Made by a program: the position numbers and the translations under genes
Shown: piece after piece, positions 6,646 to 13,320 of the stretch
Position numbering within the stretch: position 1 is the stretch's first letter
Layout of the letters: every line of letters starts with the position of its first letter
Notes under the pieces: model-generated
What the model was told of the DNA's origin: nothing
Databases searched by the model: none
Seen by the model: only the letters and a program-made list of their open reading frames with translations
Source: Armatimonadota bacterium
GTDB taxonomy: Bacteria > Armatimonadota > JAAZEB01
Assembly (NCBI GenBank): GCA_016199585.1
Contig: JACQGM010000395.1
Span: 1-33,240 of the forward strand
Length of the DNA stretch: 33,240 nt
Reading direction: 5' to 3'

Positions 6646-8838
6646 CTACCCCACCGCCGTGAACTCGCCGGGCACGGGCGACTCCAGGGCCCGGCGCAGC
6701 CCGGCGTGCTCGGCACGCGCCAGCCCGGGGTCTGCGGCGACCAGGGCGAAAGCCGCGCTGCGCGCCTCCTCCAGCTCGCGGGCATCGCGGAGAACGTTGG
6801 CGATCCGCAGGCCGCCCAGCGCGTCGAAGCCGTGCTGGCGCGTGCCGTAGACTTCGCCGGGACCGCGAATTTGCAGGTCCTCCTCGGCGATGCGGAAGCC
6901 GTCCGTCGTCTCCACCATCACTTTCGTGCGCCGCTGCCCGTCGCCCGCCCCCTGGCCTTCCGCCGCCGGCGCAAACGGGTTGTGCCGGGGGTCGGTCACC
7001 AACAGGCAATACGACCGGTGGCCGCCGCGCCCGACCCGGCCGCGGAGCTGATGGAGCTGCGCCAGCCCGAAGCGGTCGGCGTCCTCGATCACCATCACCG
7101 TGGCATTCGGCACGTCCACCCCCACCTCGATCACCGTTGTGCAGACGAGCACGTCAACGGCGCCGGCACGGAACGCCGCCATCGTCGCCGCGCGGTCGGG
7201 CGTGCGCATCCGTCCGTGCAGGAGACCGACCCGGAACCGCGGGAAGACCTGGCGCAGCTCCTCCGCCTTCTCGACGGCGGACTGGGCGTAGAGCGCCTCC
7301 GACTCCTCGATCAAGGGGCAGACGTAGTATGCCTGGCGTCCCTCCCGCACCTGATCGCGCAGGAACTCGCAGACGATGTCGCGCTCGTCGGCGGCGAACC
7401 ACTGCGTCACCACCGGCTGTCGCCCCGGGGGCAGCGCGTCAATCACCGAGAGATCGAGGTCGCCATAGAGGGTCAGGGCCAGGGTGCGCGGGATCGGCGT
7501 GGCGGTCATCACCAGCAGATCCGGCGCCGCGCCGTGGCCGAAGCCCTTCTCCCGGAGCGACTGGCGCTGCACGACCCCGAAGCGGTGCTGCTCGTCAACG
7601 ATCACCAGGCCGAGGCGGCGGAAGGCCACCCCCTCCTGGATGAGGGCATGGGTGCCGATCACCAGCGCCGTCTCGCCGGCGCTCAGCCGCTCCCGCGCCG
7701 CCTGCCGCTCTCTTTCGGCCAGGCTTCCGGTGAGAAGGTCCACCGCCACCCCCCGTGCGGCGAAGAGCCGCTGGAGGGTGAGAAAGTGCTGCTCCGCCAG
7801 GGTCTCCGTGGGCGCCATCAGCCCCACCTGGAAGCCGCTGCGGATGGCGGCCAGCGCCGCCGCGGCCGCCACTGCCGTCTTTCCCGAGCCCACGTCGCCC
7901 TGGAGCAGGCGGTGCATCGGGCGCGGCGCCCGCATGTCCGCCTGGATCTCGGCCAGGACGCGCGCCTGCGCCCCCGTTAGCGTGAACGGGAGCATCGCCG
8001 CGATCTCGTCGGCGACGTCCGCGTGGAAGGCGATGCCGCTGCGCGCCTCCTCCGCCGTCTTCCGGGCCGCCAGCCGCAATTGCAGGCGGAAGAACTCCTC
8101 GAACACCAGCCGCCGCAGCGCCGCGTCACGCGCCTCCCACGACTCCGGGAAGTGGATGCCGGCGAGCGCCTCCGCCAGGTCCACCAGGGCGTGGCGCTCG
8201 CGCACCGCCGCCGGGAGCGTGTCCGGCAGCCCGCGGAGGTGGGGAAGGAGCGAGAAGATCGCGTTCCGCACCGCGGGCTGAGACAGCCCCTCGGTGAGCG
8301 GATAGACCGGCACGATCCGGCCCATGCCCACCATGTCGCCGCCGGTGATCACCTCGCACTCCGGGCTGCTGATCTGGATCGCCCCGTAGCGCCGCTCCAC
8401 CTTCCCGTGGGCCACCAGGCGCGTGCCCACCGGGAACCGCCGCTGCACGTGCGGCTGGTTGAACCACACCAACTGAGCCGACCCGCTCTCGTCGGCCAGG
8501 AGCACCCGGGTGATCATCAGGCCGCGCCGACGCTCCGTCGCCGCCCCGGTGACACTCCCCGACACCGTCTCGGCCGCCCCGTGCGCCACCAGCCGGATCG
8601 GCTTCAGCCGGCTCCGGTCCTCATGCCGCCGTGGCAGGTGCCGGAGGAGATGTCCCACCGTCTGCACGCCCAGCTTCGAGAGTTGTTCGGCGCGGCGCGG
8701 ACCGACCCCCTTGACATACTGCACGGGCGCGTCGAGATCGATGCCGGGGCCGACGGCTCTGCCGGCAGGGCGAGCCGCACTCGCGCCCGGGCCCGCTCTC
8801 CGCCTGTCCGACGCCCGACCGGAGGGCTGCCGCTCCAC
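6646..8838 (-). CDS. recG: ATP-dependent DNA helicase RecG
   Basis: RecG remodels stalled replication forks and Holliday junctions. The 730-residue protein has the N-terminal wedge region (VQYVKGVGPRRAEQLSKLGV, helix-hairpin-helix-like) followed by an OB fold and two helicase lobes. Visible motifs are Walker A LLQGDVGSGKTAVA near residue 315, DEQH in VDEQHRFGVVQR near 412, VMTATPIPRTLALTLYGDLD, and motif VI in LAQLHQLRGRVGRGGHRSYCLL. The GTG start at 8838 follows AAGGGAG by nine bases, and a strong promoter lies just upstream (8899-8870). It is the first gene of the long minus-strand operon; rsmD follows after three bases. Confidence 0.96.
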   Translation of the reverse strand: MERQPSGRASDRRRAGPGASAARPAGRAVGPGIDLDAPVQYVKGVGPRRAEQLSKLGVQTVGHLLRHLPRRHEDRSRLKPIRLVAHGAAETVSGSVTGAATERRRGLMITRVLLADESGSAQLVWFNQPHVQRRFPVGTRLVAHGKVERRYGAIQISSPECEVITGGDMVGMGRIVPVYPLTEGLSQPAVRNAIFSLLPHLRGLPDTLPAAVRERHALVDLAEALAGIHFPESWEARDAALRRLVFEEFFRLQLRLAARKTAEEARSGIAFHADVADEIAAMLPFTLTGAQARVLAEIQADMRAPRPMHRLLQGDVGSGKTAVAAAAALAAIRSGFQVGLMAPTETLAEQHFLTLQRLFAARGVAVDLLTGSLAERERQAARERLSAGETALVIGTHALIQEGVAFRRLGLVIVDEQHRFGVVQRQSLREKGFGHGAAPDLLVMTATPIPRTLALTLYGDLDLSVIDALPPGRQPVVTQWFAADERDIVCEFLRDQVREGRQAYYVCPLIEESEALYAQSAVEKAEELRQVFPRFRVGLLHGRMRTPDRAATMAAFRAGAVDVLVCTTVIEVGVDVPNATVMVIEDADRFGLAQLHQLRGRVGRGGHRSYCLLVTDPRHNPFAPAAEGQGAGDGQRRTKVMVETTDGFRIAEEDLQIRGPGEVYGTRQHGFDALGGLRIANVLRDARELEEARSAAFALVAADPGLARAEHAGLRRALESPVPGEFTAVG

Positions 8839-8869
8839 CGGAGGTGACTCCCTTCGAGAAGACCCCCCT

Positions 8870-8899
8870 ATTATAGCGGCGGCTGCTTCCCGATGTCAA
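8870..8899 (-). promoter_or_regulatory. Sigma70-type promoter of the recG-fabD operon
   Basis: Minus strand: TTGACA (8899-8894), an 18-base spacer, TATAAT (8875-8870). Both boxes are perfect consensus. Transcription would begin near 8863, about 25 bases ahead of the recG GTG. It is the only consensus promoter I see for the eleven-gene block. Confidence 0.85.
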
Positions 8900-8957
8900 G
8901 GCAAACCCCGAGCAAACAGGAGGCTGCCGCACTGGCCCGCTCCACTCCGGCGGGCAC

Positions 8958-8981
8958 AAAAAAGGACGGCTTCTCGCCGTC
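8958..8981 (-). terminator. Rho-independent terminator directly after a promoter
   Basis: On the minus strand a perfect 6-bp stem GACGGC/GCCGTC (8981-8976 with 8970-8965) around a GAGAA loop is followed by C and six T (8963-8958). No minus-strand gene precedes it. The predicted start of transcription from the promoter at 9016-8988 falls at the first base of the stem. Confidence 0.65.
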
Positions 8982-8987
8982 TCCCAC

Positions 8988-9016
8988 AGTATAGCACGAT
9001 TGCGGGGCGCTGTAAA
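8988..9016 (-). promoter_or_regulatory. Second minus-strand promoter upstream of recG
   Basis: Minus strand: TTTACA (9016-9011), a 17-base spacer, TATACT (8993-8988). It lies about 95 bp upstream of the main recG promoter and is followed at once by a terminator hairpin, so it would make a very short RNA unless the terminator is controlled. Confidence 0.6.
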
Positions 9017-9066
9017 GGCGCTGCGAAGGCGCCTGGATAGGCGGAGGCGGCATTCTCGACGTGAGC

Positions 9067-9091
9067 AGGATACCGCCGATCGGCGCCGAAC
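9067..9091 (+). promoter_or_regulatory. Leader motif AGGA...CGAAC upstream of the RNA ligase-like gene
   Basis: AGGATACCG, a short GC-rich stretch and GCCGAAC occur about 93 bases before the ATG at 9184. The pattern AGGA, 15-25 GC-rich bases, (C)GAAC resembles the leaders of the rhaA, CocE and GH130 genes in this window and has the same orientation relative to its gene. Its function is unknown. Confidence 0.35.
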
Positions 9092-9183
9092 TCTCCGGGG
9101 GGTGCCGGGATGGGGTCGGCGCCCCGCGCGGCGAACAGCCGCCGCGCGTCACACGGAAGCGGGATGAGAGGCCGGGTGCCGCG

Positions 9184-9723
9184 ATGGGATATGCTGTGGA
9201 AGTCTACTTCGATCCACAGGCGGAGGCGCGCGTCCGGCTTCTCTGGCAGCGCCTGGCCGATCAAGGGATCAGTTCGCCCCTGTCCGCAGCCGGCTCGCGG
9301 CCGCACGTGAGCCTGGCGGTGTTCGAGCGTGGCGACCCGGTGCGGCTGCGGGAGGAGCTGGCGGCGCTCGTTCCTCGCTGTCCCCCGCTCTCGCTCCTCT
9401 TCTCCTCGGTGGGCGCGTTCCCCACCCAGGAGGGGGTGGTCTTCCTTGCGCCGGTCGTCACCCCGGGCCTGCTGGAGGTCCACCGGCGCTTCCACGGCCA
9501 GCTTCAGGAGGCCGGCATCCGCTCGCTGGAGCACTACCGCCCGGGCCGCTGGGTGCCGCACTGCACGGTCGCCACCAATCTGGCCCCGGCGCAGACCGCG
9601 CTGGCGATGGAGGTCTGCGTCGCCAGCTCCGCGTTCGGCCCCGCGACGCTGACGGAGATCGGCCTCGTGGAGTTCCGGCCCGTGCGCTCGATCTGCGCGC
9701 TGCCCCTGCGGGCCTTGCTCTGA
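9184..9723 (+). CDS. 2'-5' RNA ligase / 2H phosphoesterase superfamily protein
   Basis: A 179-residue protein with the two HxT/S motifs of the 2H phosphoesterase fold: PHVSLAVF near residue 42 and PHCTVATNL near residue 123. They are spaced as in bacterial LigT/ThpR-like proteins, which cleave or join 2',5' or cyclic 2',3' phosphodiester bonds in RNA. The true substrate is unknown. I chose the ATG at 9184 (MGYAVEVYFDP), which begins the first beta strand of the fold. An in-frame GTG at 9061 would add 41 residues of low-complexity Arg/Gly/Pro sequence that lies over the leader motif. The Shine-Dalgarno signal is weak. It stands alone between the divergent recG operon and the large membrane fusion gene. 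Confidence 0.82.
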   Translation: MGYAVEVYFDPQAEARVRLLWQRLADQGISSPLSAAGSRPHVSLAVFERGDPVRLREELAALVPRCPPLSLLFSSVGAFPTQEGVVFLAPVVTPGLLEVHRRFHGQLQEAGIRSLEHYRPGRWVPHCTVATNLAPAQTALAMEVCVASSAFGPATLTEIGLVEFRPVRSICALPLRALL

Positions 9724-9783
9724 CGCGCGGCGCGCCGCGGCCGCAGCAGCCGGCCGGCCTGGCGAGTGGATGGAGGTGTGTTC

Positions 9784-12700
9784 GTGGGGATACCGGCGCG
9801 CCGGGTGGCGGCGCTTCTCTATGGATCCGGGATGTGCGCCCTGATCTACCAGGTGGTCTGGCTGCGCGAGTTCCGACTCGTGTTCGGCGCATCCACGGCG
9901 GCCTCGGCGGCGGTGCTGGCGATCTTCATGGGAGGCCTGGGCGTGGGGGGGGCGGTCCTCGGGCGGCGGGCCGACCGTCATCCCCGGCCCCTCGCCTTCT
10001 ATGCCGGCCTGGAACTCCTGATCGCCGGGTCGGCGGCGGCCACGCCCTTCCTGGTGCAGGGTGTGGGCAGCCTCTACCACCTCCTCGGCGGCTCGCCCGC
10101 GCTCGGGCCGGCGCCGGCGGCCCTGGCGCGGCTGGCGCTCTCGGTGCTGGTGTTGGGGGCACCGACCTTCCTGATGGGCGGCACGCTCCCGGCCGCCGCG
10201 CGCGCCGTGGAGACGGATGAGGACGCGGGCCGGCGGCGCCTGGCGCTCCTCTACGGCGCCAATACGCTGGGGGCGGTCACCGGCGCGCTGCTCACCACCT
10301 TCTTCCTGCTGGGGATCTTCGGCGCCCGCCAGTCGCTCTGGATCGGCTGCCTCTGCAACGCGCTCGTCGCCGTGCTGGCGCGCGCGCTGGCGCGGAGCGA
10401 CACGGCCAAGCCCTCGGAGGCCGTGTCGCGGCCTGCCGCGCCCGCCGAGGAGACGCCCGCCGACGCCGGGCCGACGCCGGCGCCCGCCGGATACGTGCTC
10501 GCCGCTGCTGCCGCCACGGGGTTCGCCTTCTTCCTGATGGAGATGGTCTGGTACCGCATGCTCGGGCCGCTGCTCGGCGGCTCCACGTTCACCTTCGGGT
10601 TAATCCTCGCGGTGGTGCTCCTGGGCATCGGCCTGGGCGGTGTCGCCTGGGCGCTGGCCGGCCGGGGCGCGTCTCCCACTCCGGGGCTCTTCGCGCTCAC
10701 CCTGGGCATCGAGGCGCTGTGCATCGCCATCCCCTTCGCCCTCGGCGACCGGCTGGCGGTGCTGGCCGCACAGCTTCGCGCCCTGGGCTCCTTCGGCTTC
10801 GCGGGTGACGTCGCGGGCTGGGGCGTGGTGGCCGGTCTGACCACTTTCCCGGCGGCCTTCGTGGCGGGGATCCAGTTCCCGCTCCTCCTCGGGCTCCTGG
10901 GGAGGGGTCGTCGGGACGTGGGGCGGCAGACGGGCCTGGCGTACGCGTGGAATACCGCGGGGGCGATCGCCGGGTCGCTGGCGGGAGGCTTCGGGCTGCT
11001 GCCGCTGCTGAGCGCTCCGGGCACCTGGCGGGCGGTGGTGGCGCTCCTGGCGCTGATGGCGGTCGGCGCGCTCGTTCTCTCCGTGCGGCGGGAGGGCTGG
11101 CCGCGCACGGCGGGCGCGGCCGCGGGTGCCATCGGCCTGGCGCTGCTGCTCCTGGCGGCGGATGGACCAACGGCCGCCTGGCGCCACAGCCCGATCGGCG
11201 CGGGCCGCGTGGACCTCTTCCAGAGCACGCGCAACGACGTGCGCCGCTGGGCGCACGAGGCGCGGCGTGGCGTGACGTGGGAGGCGGAAGGGGTGGAGAG
11301 CAGCGTGGCCGTAGACACCGGCACCGGCCTCAGCTTCGTCATCAACGGGAAGGTGGACGGGCACGTGCAGACCGATGCGCCGACCCAGGTGATGCTCGGG
11401 CTGGTTGGCGCGGCGCTGCACCCGCGCCCCCGGCGCTCGCTGGTGGTGGGCCTTGGCACCGGGTGCAGCGCGGGTTGGCTGGCGCATGTGGCGGGCATGG
11501 ACCGCGTGGACGTGGTGGAGATGGAGCCGGCGATCCTGGAGGTGGCGCGGCGGTGCGCGCCCGTCAACCGCGACCCGCTGGCGAACCCGAAGGTGCGCGT
11601 CGTCATCGGGGACGCCCGCGAGGTGCTCCTCACCAGCCCTGAGCGGTACGACCTGATCGCCTCGGAGCCCTCGAACCCCTACCGCGCGGGCGTCGCCAGC
11701 CTCTACACCCGGGAGTTCTACCGCGGGGTGGCCTCCCGCCTGACAGAGGGGGGCCTCTTCCTCCAGTGGATCCAGGCCTACGAGGTGGACACCGAGACGG
11801 TGCGCACGATCTATGCCACCCTCGCGAGCGTCTTCCCGGTGGTGACGACCTGGCAGACCAACCCGGCCGACCTCCTCCTGGTCTGCTCGCGGGCGCCGGT
11901 GGCCTACCCGGTGCCGCTGCTGCGGGAACGCCTGCGCCAGGAGCCGTTCCGCTCGGCGCTGGCCCTGAGTTGGCGCGCCGCCGGCCTGGAGGGGTTTCTG
12001 GCGCACCATGCCGCGCGGCCCGAGTTCGCGAAGGTCGCCGCCGCGCCCGGCGAGGGCTCGCTGAGCACGGACGACCGCATGACGGTCGAGTACGGCTTCG
12101 CGCGGACCGTGGGGCGGCGGCAGGCGTTCACTATCGCCGACCTGCGCGGCGCGGCCCGCGCGATGGGGCTCCACCGGCCCGTTCTCACCGGCGGCTCGGT
12201 GGACTGGATGCGCGTCGAGGCCGCCTACGCCCTCATGTTCGCCCTGGATGAGTCCAACCTGCCGCGGCTCGAGGAGCTGCCGGCGGAGCAGCGCGCCTGC
12301 GGCGCCGTCGTGGCCGACTTCCGCCGCGAGCGTCACGCCACCGTGACGGCGGCCTGGCACCGAGGGGTGCTCCCCCCGGAGTCCCCGGCCGCGCGCAGCG
12401 CTGCCGCGTGGTCGCTGGCTGCCGCGGGCGACGCGGGCGCCCCTGAGGTCATCCGGAGACTGCGGGCCGACTCCCCCGCGGAGGCCGACCTGGCCCTCGC
12501 CCAGCTCCACGCGCGCCGGGGAGAGATGACAGCGGCGGCGGCGGCGCTGGTGGCCGCCTTCGAGCGCGCCCGCACCGACCCCTGGGTGCCCCAGTTGCTG
12601 CTGAGTAGGTCGCTGCGCCTGGCCGCCGCCCTCGGCGAGGGCGACCACTCGCTGGCGCCGCCCCTCTACCAGGCGGTGCGGCGTCCCTTCGTGGTGCGCC

Positions 12701-12969
12701 TGGTGGACGAGGAGCGGATGCGCGCCGCCCTGACCATCGCGGCCGTCATCGGCGGCGATGCGCTCGTGGAGGCGCTGGCGGCGTTTGAGCCGTACCCCTT
12801 GTGGGAGACGAAGCCCCTCATCCTGCGCGCCCGCTGCTATCGCGATGCTCGCCACCCGAAGGCGCGCCTCGCCGAGGCCGAGCTGAGCGCCTACCTGCGG
12901 AATGCCACCGTGAAGCTGAGCGAGTTGCTGATCCACGACCCGAGGGAGGCCGGGCGCGCGAGTCCGTGA
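9784..12969 (+). CDS. Membrane protein fused to a spermidine-synthase-like methyltransferase domain, with a helical C-terminus
   Basis: A protein of about 1061 residues. The N-terminal 460 residues hold many hydrophobic segments in two blocks, like the transporter-type half of fused MFS/spermidine synthase proteins. Next is a SpeE-like Rossmann domain: VVGLGTGCSAGWLAH near residue 553 binds the SAM-type ligand, VVEMEPAILEVARRC carries the acidic strand end, and ASEPSNPYRAGVASLYTREFY near residue 628 replaces the catalytic DxxDP region of true spermidine synthases. The family's reaction is not established. About 280 C-terminal residues are Ala/Leu/Arg-rich helices, possibly TPR-like. I chose GTG at 9784 because GGAGGT ends six bases ahead of it; an in-frame GTG at 9766 is possible. 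Two GC hairpins follow the gene. Confidence 0.85.
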   Translation: MGIPARRVAALLYGSGMCALIYQVVWLREFRLVFGASTAASAAVLAIFMGGLGVGGAVLGRRADRHPRPLAFYAGLELLIAGSAAATPFLVQGVGSLYHLLGGSPALGPAPAALARLALSVLVLGAPTFLMGGTLPAAARAVETDEDAGRRRLALLYGANTLGAVTGALLTTFFLLGIFGARQSLWIGCLCNALVAVLARALARSDTAKPSEAVSRPAAPAEETPADAGPTPAPAGYVLAAAAATGFAFFLMEMVWYRMLGPLLGGSTFTFGLILAVVLLGIGLGGVAWALAGRGASPTPGLFALTLGIEALCIAIPFALGDRLAVLAAQLRALGSFGFAGDVAGWGVVAGLTTFPAAFVAGIQFPLLLGLLGRGRRDVGRQTGLAYAWNTAGAIAGSLAGGFGLLPLLSAPGTWRAVVALLALMAVGALVLSVRREGWPRTAGAAAGAIGLALLLLAADGPTAAWRHSPIGAGRVDLFQSTRNDVRRWAHEARRGVTWEAEGVESSVAVDTGTGLSFVINGKVDGHVQTDAPTQVMLGLVGAALHPRPRRSLVVGLGTGCSAGWLAHVAGMDRVDVVEMEPAILEVARRCAPVNRDPLANPKVRVVIGDAREVLLTSPERYDLIASEPSNPYRAGVASLYTREFYRGVASRLTEGGLFLQWIQAYEVDTETVRTIYATLASVFPVVTTWQTNPADLLLVCSRAPVAYPVPLLRERLRQEPFRSALALSWRAAGLEGFLAHHAARPEFAKVAAAPGEGSLSTDDRMTVEYGFARTVGRRQAFTIADLRGAARAMGLHRPVLTGGSVDWMRVEAAYALMFALDESNLPRLEELPAEQRACGAVVADFRRERHATVTAAWHRGVLPPESPAARSAAAWSLAAAGDAGAPEVIRRLRADSPAEADLALAQLHARRGEMTAAAAALVAAFERARTDPWVPQLLLSRSLRLAAALGEGDHSLAPPLYQAVRRPFVVRLVDEERMRAALTIAAVIGGDALVEALAAFEPYPLWETKPLILRARCYRDARHPKARLAEAELSAYLRNATVKLSELLIHDPREAGRASP

Positions 12970-13108
12970 GGGCGTGCCGGGCCGCACGGGGTGGCCCGGG
13001 GCCTTCCCACCTTCCGGGATGATTAGCGCCCGCGCACTCGGGGTATAACCATCGTGGATGGGTTTCATCGTCGCGTCCTCCACGGCGGGGAGATGGCGGA
13101 CGGGCACA

Positions 13109-13138
13109 GGGCCGGCGCCCGGGGGGTAGCGCCGGCCC
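13109..13138 (+). terminator. GC-rich hairpin in the gap after the SpeE-like gene
   Basis: A perfect 10-bp stem GGGCCGGCGC/GCGCCGGCCC around a 10-base loop. No T-run follows, so it may be a Rho-dependent stop, an RNA-stabilising 3' end, or a small palindromic repeat. Confidence 0.45.
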
Positions 13139-13158
13139 ATCGCGGGGCGAGGGGGCAA

Positions 13159-13183
13159 GGGGGCGGCTGCGTCAGCCGCCCCC
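13159..13183 (+). terminator. Second GC-rich hairpin in the same gap
   Basis: A perfect 11-bp stem GGGGGCGGCTG/CAGCCGCCCCC with a 3-base loop, followed by TTCTGCT. It stands 20 bases after the first hairpin in the 351-bp gap between 12969 and 13321. The rest of the gap holds only the promoter at 13245-13273; I see no gene in it. Confidence 0.5.
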
Positions 13184-13244
13184 TTCTGCTGCCTGATGGA
13201 CCCCGCAGCGGGCTCCGCCGGCCGGTTGCGCGCGGTCCCCGTGC

Positions 13245-13273
13245 TTGCCGCAACTCCCTCCCTCCTGTATAAT
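13245..13273 (+). promoter_or_regulatory. Sigma70-type promoter of the GlcD-GlcF fusion gene
   Basis: TTGCCG (13245-13250), a 17-base spacer and TATAAT (13268-13273). The start would be near 13280, leaving a leader of about 40 bases before the ATG at 13321. Confidence 0.75.
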
Positions 13274-13320
13274 ACCCGAGGGCATCCTCCGGCGCCCCAA
13301 GATCGGGAATCGGAAATCCC

